Of a DNA stretch of 32,353 nt, positions 18,063-26,455 are shown piece by piece. The first letter of the stretch is position 1. Every line of letters starts with the position of its first letter. The notes under the pieces were generated by a model. That model was not told the origin of the DNA. It did no database searches and worked only from the letters and a program-made list of their open reading frames with translations. The translations under genes and the position numbers were made by a program. This DNA comes from Actinomycetota bacterium (GTDB taxonomy: Bacteria > Actinomycetota > Thermoleophilia > Gaiellales > Gaiellaceae): NCBI GenBank assembly GCA_900299235.1, contig OMIZ01000014.1, positions 1 to 32,353 of the forward strand, read 5' to 3'.

Positions 18063-18863
18063 GTGTTCGACACCATCACACTGCTCACTGACTTCGGACT
18101 TGAGGACGACTTCGTTGGCGTCTGCCACGGTGTCATCGCTCGCATCGCCCCGAAGGCGAAGGTGATCGACATCACCCATGGGGTTCGGCCTCAGGCGGTC
18201 TTACAGGGGGCGATCGTGCTCGCCAGATCGTTGCCGTTCATGCTCGTCGGTGTCCACGTCGCCGTCGTCGACCCAGGCGTCGGGAGCAGCCGACGCGCGA
18301 TCGCGATCACAACGGCCGACGGCCGCATCCTCGTCGGCCCAGACAATGGCGTGCTGATCCCGGCAGCGGAGCGATTTGGCATCACGGGCGCAGTCGAGCT
18401 CACGAGTACCCGCTACCACCTCGTTCCGACCTCGCGGACATTCCATGCGCGCGACATCTTTTCACCGGTTGCCGCGCACCTCGCAGTGGGCGTTCCCGTG
18501 TTCGAGCTTGGCGACGCGCTGCCGACCGCCTCGCTCATGCGGCTCAACGAGCCTCGCGTGACGCGCCGTGACGGCCGCGTAGAGGCCGCCGTCGTCGATA
18601 TTGATCGCTTCGGCAACCTCGGCCTGAACGCGACACGGGACGACCTCATCGCGGCCTCCATAGACGCCCCTGAGGTCGCGGTCGAGGCTGGCACGTTCCG
18701 TGGTGTCGTGCCGCTTGCCGGGGCGTTCGCCGACGTCCCGGCGGGTGAGCTCGTTCTGCTTGAGGACTCCTACGGTGCACTTGCGCTCGCCGTCAACGGC
18801 GGCAGCGCACGGGAGCGCTGTGGCGTAGAGCCTGGCGAAACCATTGTTGTGGCGGCCCGCTAA
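18063..18863 (+). CDS. SAM hydrolase / S-adenosyl-L-methionine hydroxide adenosyltransferase (DUF62)
   Basis: ITLLTDFGLEDDFVGVCHGVI...VAVVDPGVGSSRRAIAI...GPDNGVLIP...RTFHARDIFSPVAAHLA...DIDRFGNLGLN. Confidence 0.94.
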   Translation: MFDTITLLTDFGLEDDFVGVCHGVIARIAPKAKVIDITHGVRPQAVLQGAIVLARSLPFMLVGVHVAVVDPGVGSSRRAIAITTADGRILVGPDNGVLIPAAERFGITGAVELTSTRYHLVPTSRTFHARDIFSPVAAHLAVGVPVFELGDALPTASLMRLNEPRVTRRDGRVEAAVVDIDRFGNLGLNATRDDLIAASIDAPEVAVEAGTFRGVVPLAGAFADVPAGELVLLEDSYGALALAVNGGSARERCGVEPGETIVVAAR

Positions 18864-18892
18864 ATCCAAACCACATCTTCATCGTTCGGGGC

Positions 18893-18898
18893 TATCCT
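18893..18898 (+). promoter_or_regulatory. Putative -10 element TATCCT, leaderless spacing (7 nt to GTG 18906)
   Basis: ggcTATCCTggcccgcGTG. Confidence 0.55.
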
Positions 18899-18905
18899 GG
18901 CCCGC

Positions 18906-19373
18906 GTGACCCGAAGCCTTCAGCTGCTTGGTTGTGCGCTCCTCGCGTCACTTGCGATCACGGCGAGCGCAACGGCACGCGCGATTCCGACACCTGAGCC
19001 ATGGGCGATCGCGCTCACGAAGGCAACGCTCGGTGGCAACTTCGGTGCGGAGTGGGACGCCTACCACCCGGCGTTCAAAAAAGTCGTCTCGCGCGATCGG
19101 TTCATCGCCTGTGAGAAGAAGAACGCGCAGGGCATCAAGATCAAGGTGCGGGCGGTCGAGTCAGAAGGTGTTCTAAGCACTGCGGCCAAGCTGCCGCTCC
19201 TTGGCTCGTCGATCGTCGACCAGGTAAAGCTGGCCGTGATCTTCTCAAGCTCCGCTTCGACGCAGGATCAAGCGACCGAGGTGACCGTCTACGGCCTCTG
19301 GACAGGCACGTCCTGGACGCGGGTGATGACGACGTCGGACTACAACACCTACAAGGCTGGCGGCTGCCCGTAA
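18906..19373 (+). CDS. Secreted/exported hypothetical protein (155 aa)
   Basis: N-terminal signal peptide MTRSLQLLGCALLASLAITASATARA; small soluble domain with two Cys (IACEKK, KAGGCP). Confidence 0.75.
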   Translation: MTRSLQLLGCALLASLAITASATARAIPTPEPWAIALTKATLGGNFGAEWDAYHPAFKKVVSRDRFIACEKKNAQGIKIKVRAVESEGVLSTAAKLPLLGSSIVDQVKLAVIFSSSASTQDQATEVTVYGLWTGTSWTRVMTTSDYNTYKAGGCP

Positions 19374-19395
19374 GGGGCCGCGCGAACGATCAAAG

Positions 19396-19468
19396 TGGCG
19401 AGGGCCGGACTTGAACCGGCGACACCACGGTTTTCAGCCGTGTGCTCTACCAACTGAGCTACCCCGCC
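19396..19468 (-). tRNA. tRNA-Phe (anticodon GAA)
   Basis: Reverse complement GGCGGGGTAGCTCAGTTGGTAGAGCACACGGCTGAAAACCGTGGTGTCGCCGGTTCAAGTCCGGCCCTCGCCA; anticodon loop CTGAAAA. Confidence 0.96.
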
Positions 19469-19512
19469 TTGCCATCCCCGAAGTTGCCTTCAGGGCTTCG
19501 GCAGTCTAGCCG

Positions 19513-20310
19513 CTAGAAAGCAGGGCGAGCGAGCACCCCGCCGTCAACCGGCAGCTCGACGCCAGTGACAAATCGCGACGCGTCTGAGGCGAGGAAGAGC
19601 ACCGCGTCAGCGACGTCGGTTGGCATCCCGAGACGGCCGAGTGCGACAGCATCAAGCCAGCGGGCGACTCCCTCAGGCCAGCCACCTTCGAGCGACGGCG
19701 ACCACGTGAGTCCGGGAGCGACCAGATTGACGCGAATGCCGTGTGGGCCGAGCTCGAGTGCCGCCCCGCGTGTCAGCTGAGCGAGCGCTGCCTTCGACGC
19801 GGCGTAATGGGCGTGGCCAGGGGCGGGGCGGAGACCTTCGATTGAACCGATGTTCACGACAGCTCCTCCACCGCCCGCCGCGATCCGACGGGTCGCAAAC
19901 GCCCGAATCGTCACCGCGGCGCCCGTCACGTTCGTGCGGAGCATCGCATCCCAGTCGGCCTCCGTCAGATCGAGAAAGCCCTTCACCGGCTGCGCGGCAG
20001 CGTTATTCACAAGCACCGTTGGCGTCCCAAAGTGCACCTCCGCGGCCGCGAGCAACGCCTCTGCCGCACCATCCTCAGCAAGATCGGCGGAGACGCTGAT
20101 TGCCCTACCACCCGCTCCTTCAATCGCCGCAACGACGCGAGCCGCATCGCCCGACACGCCACGCTGGCCAAGCACGACAGCGGCACCCGCCTCCGCGAGG
20201 CGCATCGTAATCGCTGCACCGATGCCCTGGCTCGCCCCGGTCACGACCGCCACACCCCCGGCAAGTGAGAGCAGCGCCTCGACAGGAGGTCGCGTCACAG
20301 GTTCGCTCAC
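19513..20310 (-). CDS. SDR-family oxidoreductase
   Basis: GGVAVVTGASQGIGAAIT, LVNNAAAQPVKGF, VVNIGSIEGLRPAPGHAHYAASKAALAQLTRGAALELGPHGIRVN. Confidence 0.93.
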   Translation of the reverse strand: MSEPVTRPPVEALLSLAGGVAVVTGASQGIGAAITMRLAEAGAAVVLGQRGVSGDAARVVAAIEGAGGRAISVSADLAEDGAAEALLAAAEVHFGTPTVLVNNAAAQPVKGFLDLTEADWDAMLRTNVTGAAVTIRAFATRRIAAGGGGAVVNIGSIEGLRPAPGHAHYAASKAALAQLTRGAALELGPHGIRVNLVAPGLTWSPSLEGGWPEGVARWLDAVALGRLGMPTDVADAVLFLASDASRFVTGVELPVDGGVLARPAF

Positions 20311-20759
20311 GACCGGGTCAGCTCCCGGATACGTGCCTCTGCATCAGGCCAACGAGCAACAAGGGCATCGGCCTCTCCCAGCTCAAACCCCTCCCACGTG
20401 AAGCCGGGCGCCATCGTCGTCCCAAGCAACGTCCAGGCTCCAAGCGACGACGTTCCCTGCCACACACCTGCGGGCACGATCACCTGCGGCCGCTCCCCAG
20501 CCGCGAAATCACTGCCAAGCACAGGCTCGGTGACCGTCCCATCGGGGTGCAACAGCAGCATTCGTGCCGGGGCGCCCGCATAGTGATGGAACACCTCGGT
20601 CGAGTCGAGCCGATGGAGCGCCGAGAACTGGCCGGGCTCCGTGAAGTAGTAGATCGCGGTGCAGTGCTCATCGACGAGCGTCTGCGCGAACATCCCACCC
20701 TCGTGCGGGAGCGGCTCAAGCCCAAGCAGTTCGATGATCTCGGCGGGTGTTGTCGCCAT
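20307..20759 (-). CDS. Cupin-like DUF985 family protein
   Basis: IIELLGLEPLPHEGGMFAQTLV...AIYYFTEPGQFSALHRLDSTEVFHHYAGAPARMLLLHPDG...WQGTSSLGAWTLLGTTMAPGFTWEGFELG. Confidence 0.9.
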   Translation of the reverse strand: MATTPAEIIELLGLEPLPHEGGMFAQTLVDEHCTAIYYFTEPGQFSALHRLDSTEVFHHYAGAPARMLLLHPDGTVTEPVLGSDFAAGERPQVIVPAGVWQGTSSLGAWTLLGTTMAPGFTWEGFELGEADALVARWPDAEARIRELTRS

Positions 20760-20767
20760 CCCGCCGC

Positions 20768-20773
20768 ACGATA
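20768..20773 (-). promoter_or_regulatory. Putative -10 element TATCGT, leaderless spacing (8 nt to ATG 20759)
   Basis: Minus strand: ggcTATCGTgcggcgggATG. Confidence 0.45.
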
Positions 20774-20789
20774 GCCGCCCCTGGAGGAG

Positions 20790-20795
20790 TAGCCT
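20790..20795 (+). promoter_or_regulatory. Putative -10 element TAGCCT, leaderless spacing (8 nt to ATG 20804)
   Basis: gagTAGCCTtgcccgcgATG. Confidence 0.45.
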
Positions 20796-20803
20796 TGCCC
20801 GCG

Positions 20804-21709
20804 ATGGCCGAACACACACACGTCCGCGGCGTTGCCGTCATCGGAGCTGGTCTCGACCTCGGCGCCGGCAGGCGCGGCGTCGACATGGGCCCGTCCGCAA
20901 TCCGGTACGCAGGCCTCAAGGAGCGCGTCCACGGCCTCGGCCTGGAATGCGCCGACTGGGGCGACGTTACCGCCGCCGTCGCCGAAGCAACCGAGGCAGG
21001 GAGCCCAAACGCCCGGTACCTCGCCCAGATCAAGGAGACCTGCGGGCGTGTTGCCACCCTCGTTAGCGACGCAGCGAACGCCGGACTGCTCCCCCTCGTG
21101 CTCGGCGGCGATCACTCCGTCGCCATGGGCACTCTGGGCGGCATGGCGCGTGCCCGTGGGGCAGGCGGCGTGCTGTGGATCGACGCACATGGCGACCTCA
21201 ACCGACCCGCAACCTCCCCGAGCGGCAACGTCCACGGCATGCCACTCGCCGCAGCGCTCGGCGTGGCCGGCCCGGAGTTCGAAAGCCTCGACTGGCCTAC
21301 CCCGTCAATCGAACGGGCCGTTCTCTTCGGCATCCGCTCCCTCGACCCCGGCGAGCGAGCACTGATCGCCGACCTTCCCGTGAAGGTGTTCACGATGACC
21401 GACCTCGACCGTCTCGGCGTTGAAACCGCGATGCGCGAAGCGCTCGCCTTCCTCTCCGGCGTTGGGTTCCTGCACGTCAGCCTCGACCTCGACGCTGTCG
21501 ACCCGATGTTCGCCCCTGGCGTCGGCACACCCGTCCGTGGCGGCCTCACCTACCGCGAGGCCCACCACGCCCTCGAAATCGTTGCGGAGGGCGGTACCCT
21601 GGACTCGCTTGAACTCGTCGAAGTGAACCCCGTCCTTGACCGGGAGAACGAAACGGCGAAGCTCGCAGTCGACTTGGCCGCAAGCGCCCTCGGCGCCCGC
21701 ATCCTCTAA
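20804..21709 (+). CDS. rocF: Arginase / ureohydrolase family protein
   Basis: LVLGGDHSVAMGTLGG, LWIDAHGDLN, LHVSLDLDAVDPMFAPGVGTPVRGGLTYREAH, LVEVNPVLDRENETAKLAVDL. Confidence 0.9.
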   Translation: MAEHTHVRGVAVIGAGLDLGAGRRGVDMGPSAIRYAGLKERVHGLGLECADWGDVTAAVAEATEAGSPNARYLAQIKETCGRVATLVSDAANAGLLPLVLGGDHSVAMGTLGGMARARGAGGVLWIDAHGDLNRPATSPSGNVHGMPLAAALGVAGPEFESLDWPTPSIERAVLFGIRSLDPGERALIADLPVKVFTMTDLDRLGVETAMREALAFLSGVGFLHVSLDLDAVDPMFAPGVGTPVRGGLTYREAHHALEIVAEGGTLDSLELVEVNPVLDRENETAKLAVDLAASALGARIL

Positions 21710-21717
21710 CCCACACC

Positions 21718-22935
21718 ATGACTCTCAGCGAGATCATCGAAGACTTCCGCTCGGGCGACCCCGAGCGCTACGGCAACGCCCTCCGCGAAGCCGAGCAGAT
21801 CGCCGCGGCATCCACCCTGCCCGACGCCGCCACCAGCGAGGTGCTCGCCGCCGTCACAACACCGTTCCCCGAAGTCGGGCCGCAGCGCGCCGAAGAGGTC
21901 CTCATGGTGCTGCTCGCCCGTCACGCGCGTGAAGTACCCGTCGCGGAACTTGCCGCCGCCTACCCTGCACTCCTCGAAGTTGCCCGCGCGTGGGCCCTCC
22001 GCGTCCTCGCCCAGGCCGCAACAGAAGAGTCGCTGATCGCGCTCGCAGATCTGCTCGAACACCGGGACACTCTCCCCGAAGCGTGGTGGCCCATCCTCGG
22101 GCCACTCGAGTACACCTCTCGAGAAGCCGATCGCCTGATCCGCGCCCTCGGCGATGCGATCGCAGCCGAGCCCTTCCGGCGTAACGCCGCGCTCACCCTC
22201 ATCGGTTACGGGAAGCGCGGGCTGCTCTGGTCGCACGCCGATCGTCTCACCGACATCGTCCTCCCACACGCACGCGTCGCACTCAGCGATCTCGGCAGCG
22301 ACCTCGACGCCTCGCTCCTTGAGGACGCCCGCCGCCGCCTCGGCATGTGGAGCGATCTCCTTGCCTCACTCGCCACCGACGACGCCCGCGAGTTCCTCAC
22401 CGCGGTCGCGAAAAACCCAGACCCTGCACTCGCCGTGTGGGGCGTCATCGGCCTCGAACGCGCCGGCGCCGACATGCCCGACGGTGTCGTCGCCACCACG
22501 GCCGCCTTCCCGGCCGCCCGCGTCCCCCTCATCGCCGCGTACTCGGAGCTCCACGGCGTCGACGCGATCCCTGCCGAACACCGCACCCAAACCGCCATTG
22601 CTGAGGGTGCGCTCGCACTCTGGCTACAGGATCCAAACCACCTCGGTGCACCACCCGAGGCCATCGAACACGTCCATACTCAGGAGATCCAGCTGCCTAA
22701 CGACGGCGGCCCCGGTGATGTCTTCGTGTTTCGGTTCCGCCCCGAGGGCGCACCCGACGGAACTTGGCTAGTCGGCATCGCAGGCCCGTACGCTCGTGCG
22801 CAACAGCCGACCGTTTCCGACTACGGCTACACGTACTCCGTGTTTTGCGCCGAGGACGAATGCGACATCGACGAGCACATCAACCGCATCGCTCACACGG
22901 TTAACGCTGCGGTGGCGGGCGCCCCTGGCCGCTGA
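21718..22935 (+). CDS. Hypothetical protein, helical-repeat (HEAT-like) N-terminus with separate C-terminal domain
   Basis: Starts 9 nt after the arginase stop; alanine/leucine-rich helical repeats followed by GDVFVFRFRPEGAPDGTWLVGIAGPYARAQQP. Confidence 0.8.
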   Translation: MTLSEIIEDFRSGDPERYGNALREAEQIAAASTLPDAATSEVLAAVTTPFPEVGPQRAEEVLMVLLARHAREVPVAELAAAYPALLEVARAWALRVLAQAATEESLIALADLLEHRDTLPEAWWPILGPLEYTSREADRLIRALGDAIAAEPFRRNAALTLIGYGKRGLLWSHADRLTDIVLPHARVALSDLGSDLDASLLEDARRRLGMWSDLLASLATDDAREFLTAVAKNPDPALAVWGVIGLERAGADMPDGVVATTAAFPAARVPLIAAYSELHGVDAIPAEHRTQTAIAEGALALWLQDPNHLGAPPEAIEHVHTQEIQLPNDGGPGDVFVFRFRPEGAPDGTWLVGIAGPYARAQQPTVSDYGYTYSVFCAEDECDIDEHINRIAHTVNAAVAGAPGR

Positions 22936-23060
22936 TCGCGGTCAGTCGTCGATTGTGGCGAAATCGGAGGCCGGCGCCGCTCCGAACAGTCGAGCGTTGC
23001 GACGGAGATCTAGCGACAGATCTACCGTGCGTTTGGCGGCGCACCTCGATTTGGCGATTT

Positions 23061-23128
23061 GGGGACTGTCCCCAGGACATGGCCTGAGGGGGCAGTGGGT
23101 GGTCGCGCGGCTCGCAGCGAGCCGCGCG
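23061..23128. repeat. Cluster of intergenic inverted repeats/hairpins between convergent genes
   Basis: GGGGAC-T-GTCCCC (23061-23073); ACTGTCCCC...GGGGGCAGT (23065-23073/23088-23096); CGCGCGGCTCG-cag-CGAGCCGCGCG (23104-23128). Confidence 0.7.
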
Positions 23129-23344
23129 CTCTAGTCGGTTGCGGATGCAGCGGCGGGGTGCGTCTCGGGGCGGCGCAATCTCAGTCGTAGACCGGCGTGG
23201 CTTGACGGAGGCGCATCACGGGTATTTCCGAACGCAATGTGTTGCCGAATACAGAGCGGCTCAGCGCAGTCGAACCGGTCTCGGCAGCGAATACCGTCGG
23301 TCGTTCGGCCTAGGTCGCGCGCAATTCCGTGACGAAATGCGCAG

Positions 23345-24619
23345 CTAGTTGGCGCCGCGCGGTTTGGCCTGCTCGACGCCGTTTCCGGACGGGGTGAAGA
23401 GGACCTTTCCGCGGATCGGCTCCGGCAGACAGTCGAACGCGAACCCCTCCGGATTCTCGTGCGGATAGAGGTAGCCGTTACCGCGCCCGAGCTTGCGCGC
23501 CCCGGCGTAGGCAGCCGACCGGAGCTCGCCAGGGGGCGTCAAGATCCCACGCTCGCGGACAAGCTCCTGTGCACGATTGAGCGCCATGTACGACGCATTC
23601 GACTTCGGGGCACGCGCGAGGTAAACAGCCGCCTGCGCGAGATTGATCCGCGCCTCGGGGAGCCCGACATGCTCAACAGCCTGTGCAGCCGCAACGGCCA
23701 CCTGGAGCGCCTGCGGGTCGGCGTTCCCGATGTCCTCGGAGGCGAGCACGATCATCCGGCGGGCGATAAATCGCGCGTCCTCGCCAGCCTCAAGCATCGC
23801 CGCCAGGTAGTAGATCGACGCCTGCACGTCACTCGCCCGAGTCGACTTGATCCAGGCCGAGATGATGTCGTGGTGTACGTCGCCTGACTTGTCGTAGACG
23901 AGCGGTCGCTTGCGGGCCGCGTCCTCGGCGTGGCGTACCTCAGGCGGAACACCCTCCGCACGGGCAGTGTCGACCGCGAACTCCAGGATTCCGAGCGCCG
24001 ACCGCGCATCACCACCCGAGCGACCCGCGATGAACGTGACGAGCTCGCCGGGGGCCTCCACACCAAGCGAGGCTGCGCCGCGTCGCACCACCTCCTCGAC
24101 CTGCTCCTCCGAGAGCGGCTGCAGCTCGTAGATCGCAAGACGCGAGAGAAGCGCCGAGTTCAGCTCGAAGTACGGGTTCTCCGTCGTTGCCCCGATCAGC
24201 GTGACGAGGCCCGCCTCGACCCCGGGGAGCAGGGCATCCTGCTGGCCCTTGTTGAAGCGATGGATCTCGTCGAGAAAGAGGATCGTGCGTTGTCCAGTCT
24301 GGCCCAGGCGATCCTTCGCTCGTGTCAGGACTTCGCGCACGTTCCCGACCGTTGCCGACACGGCAGAGAGCTCCTCGAAGTACGCCCCGGTTGAGCGGGC
24401 GACGATTCGTGCGAGCGTCGTCTTCCCCGACCCGGGGGGCCCGTAGAAGAGCAGCGACGGCACACGGTCGTTCTCGATCGCAAGCCGCAGCGCCTTTCCC
24501 GGTCCGATCACGTGCTCCTGGCCAACAACGGCGTCGAGCGACTCGGGCCGCAATCGACCGGCAAGTGGCGCTAAGCGCTCCAAGCGTCGGCCAGCCGCAT
24601 CATCGAAGAGATCACCCAT
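23345..24619 (-). CDS. rarA: Replication-associated recombination ATPase RarA/MgsA
   Basis: [76 protein letters not shown]. Confidence 0.95.
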   Translation of the reverse strand: MGDLFDDAAGRRLERLAPLAGRLRPESLDAVVGQEHVIGPGKALRLAIENDRVPSLLFYGPPGSGKTTLARIVARSTGAYFEELSAVSATVGNVREVLTRAKDRLGQTGQRTILFLDEIHRFNKGQQDALLPGVEAGLVTLIGATTENPYFELNSALLSRLAIYELQPLSEEQVEEVVRRGAASLGVEAPGELVTFIAGRSGGDARSALGILEFAVDTARAEGVPPEVRHAEDAARKRPLVYDKSGDVHHDIISAWIKSTRASDVQASIYYLAAMLEAGEDARFIARRMIVLASEDIGNADPQALQVAVAAAQAVEHVGLPEARINLAQAAVYLARAPKSNASYMALNRAQELVRERGILTPPGELRSAAYAGARKLGRGNGYLYPHENPEGFAFDCLPEPIRGKVLFTPSGNGVEQAKPRGAN

Positions 24620-24626
24620 CCACCGC

Positions 24627-24632
24627 TATCCT
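24627..24632 (+). promoter_or_regulatory. Putative -10 element TATCCT, leaderless spacing (7 nt to GTG 24640)
   Basis: cgcTATCCTccggttcGTG; same hexamer and spacing as at 18893. Confidence 0.5.
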
Positions 24633-24639
24633 CCGGTTC

Positions 24640-25401
24640 GTGACGGACGACGCCACAGCAGGCATGAGCGGCCCCGACCGCCTCGCGGGCCTCATTGAAG
24701 CGATCGACGGCGAGCTTCTCGCCGCCGCAGGTGTGTCCGACGGCGACGCCGTGCTCGACCTTGCGACCGGCAGCGGCACGCTCGCGCTGAAGGCAGCAAA
24801 ACTCGGCGCGGACGTGACCGGCATCGACTCCGACGAGCCTCTCCTCGAGAAGGCGCGTTTCGACGCCGAGGACGCAGGGGTCGGTGTGATCTACGACGAG
24901 GGCAACGTCGAGTACTTGCCGTACGACGACAGCGCGTTCGACGTCCTCGTCTCGAACTTCGGCCTCGTCTGGGCGCCCGACCACGCGAACGTCGCGCTTG
25001 AACTGGCACGCGTCGCCCGCCCCGGCGCCCGCCTCGCGTTCACGGCTTGGAAGCCCAACCCGAAGCTTGGCGAGCTCTACCGAACGTTCACCGAGGAGCC
25101 CGTCGATGGTCGCGAGGCCTACGAGTGGGGCCGCGAGGATCACGTCGAGGACATGCTCGGCGAGGATTGGGAGCTCGAGTACCAGGACGGCACGGTGTGG
25201 ATCGATGCTGCGTCGGGCGAAGAGCTCTGGTCGATCTTCTCGCAGGCGTCACCACCGATTCAGAGCGTGCTCGCCCGCCTCGACGAGAGCCGCGCCGAGG
25301 AGTTTCACCGCGCGTTCGTCGAGCTCTACGAGGAGTACCGCTCGGGTGAAGGCATCCGCGCCCCGCGTCGGTACCTGCTCGTCAGCGGCCGACGCCGCTA
25401 G
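24640..25401 (+). CDS. Class I SAM-dependent methyltransferase
   Basis: DAVLDLATGSGTLALKAAKLGADVTGIDSDEPLLEKAR...FDVLVSNFGLVWAPDHANVALELARVARPGARLAFTAW. Confidence 0.88.
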   Translation: MTDDATAGMSGPDRLAGLIEAIDGELLAAAGVSDGDAVLDLATGSGTLALKAAKLGADVTGIDSDEPLLEKARFDAEDAGVGVIYDEGNVEYLPYDDSAFDVLVSNFGLVWAPDHANVALELARVARPGARLAFTAWKPNPKLGELYRTFTEEPVDGREAYEWGREDHVEDMLGEDWELEYQDGTVWIDAASGEELWSIFSQASPPIQSVLARLDESRAEEFHRAFVELYEEYRSGEGIRAPRRYLLVSGRRR

Positions 25402-25416
25402 GCGGCCCCCGCGGAG

Positions 25417-25422
25417 TACGCT
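25417..25422 (+). promoter_or_regulatory. Putative -10 element TACGCT, leaderless spacing (7 nt to ATG 25430)
   Basis: gagTACGCTccgcccgATG. Confidence 0.55.
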
Positions 25423-25429
25423 CCGCCCG

Positions 25430-26455
25430 ATGCTTGAACTGCACGAGCCCCACCATGCGTTCGCCCAGCTCGACGCCTACCTCGACGATCAGGGATTCTG
25501 GGGTCGCGAGGATGTCGTCGCTGACCTCTACCTCGCCTACGGCCTCTCCGAGGCGGTTCGCCGATCGCACCTGAAGCCGCCGCCGGAGCCGTGTGAGTTG
25601 CCACTCCTCGCCTGTCGGATTCGCCCCGCAACGGAAGAGCTTCGGCCTGTCCGCCCGTTCCAGGTCGGTGAATGGCAGCGAACCTGGACGGACGATGCGT
25701 ATGGCGCGGCTGTCGAGCGTGTGCGTGCGGCGATCGCACGCGGCGACGTCTACCAAGTGAACCTCGTGCAGCACCTCTCGGCCGACTTCTCCGGCGATCC
25801 CGCTGGGGTAGCGGCCGCGCTTGCTCCACTCAACCCGCTCGTGCCACGGCCGTTTCTCACAGACAACTGGGCGATCGTCTCGGCCTCGCCGGAGCTCTTT
25901 CTGCGGCGTGCTGGGCGCACGCTGCAGACGATGCCGATCAAGGGAACGCGGCCAGCCGGCGTGCACGTTGAAGGCGTCAAGGACGCCGCGGAGCACACGA
26001 TGATCGTTGACCTGGAGCGCAACGACCTCTCGCGCGTCTGCGAAGCTGGCTCGGTGCGCTGGCCGGAGTTGATGGCGGAACGTGAACTCGCTGGGGTCAC
26101 CCACCTTGTGTCGACGGTCGAGGGAACGGTGCGCGCTGATGTCTCATTCGGGGAGACGCTCGCAGCACTGTTTCCGGGAGGCTCCGTCACGGGGGCGCCT
26201 AAGATCGCAGCGGTCGACCTGATCGCGGGATTGGAGCCGGTTGGACGCGGCGCCTCGATGGGTGCGCTCGGCACGGTGGCGCCAAACGGTGAATTCGAGC
26301 TCGGTCTCACGATCCGCACCTTCGCCGTTGCGAATGGTCGCATCCACTTCTGGGTTGGCGGCGGCATCGTGTGGGACTCTCAGCCCGCTGCTGAGATCGA
26401 GGAGTCATGGGTGAAGGCGCGGCCGGTACTCGGGGCACTGGAGCGAGCAGCGTGA
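25430..26455 (+). CDS. pabB: Aminodeoxychorismate synthase component I (chorismate-binding family)
   Basis: RGDVYQVNLVQHLSADF, MPIKGTRPAGV, MIVDLERNDLSRVCEAGSV, FPGGSVTGAPKIAAVDLI, GGGIVWDSQPAAEIEESWVKA; paired with a pabC-like gene. Confidence 0.92.
   Translation: MLELHEPHHAFAQLDAYLDDQGFWGREDVVADLYLAYGLSEAVRRSHLKPPPEPCELPLLACRIRPATEELRPVRPFQVGEWQRTWTDDAYGAAVERVRAAIARGDVYQVNLVQHLSADFSGDPAGVAAALAPLNPLVPRPFLTDNWAIVSASPELFLRRAGRTLQTMPIKGTRPAGVHVEGVKDAAEHTMIVDLERNDLSRVCEAGSVRWPELMAERELAGVTHLVSTVEGTVRADVSFGETLAALFPGGSVTGAPKIAAVDLIAGLEPVGRGASMGALGTVAPNGEFELGLTIRTFAVANGRIHFWVGGGIVWDSQPAAEIEESWVKARPVLGALERAA

Noticed and set aside
18063-18863. Possible fluorinase/chlorinase
   Set aside because: The DPGVGSSR and TFHARD motifs fit the SAM hydrolase (hydroxide adenosyltransferase) triad, so halogenase is the less likely reading.
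18933-18935. Possible lipoprotein lipobox LLGC in the exported protein
   Set aside because: The Cys is at about residue 10, too early for a normal lipoprotein signal peptide; an ordinary Sec signal fits better.
22796-23348. Small ORFs (22796-23134, 23139-23348) in and near the intergenic gap
   Set aside because: The first is out of frame with the helical-repeat gene for part of its length; both have Arg-rich unrecognisable translations and run through the hairpin cluster.
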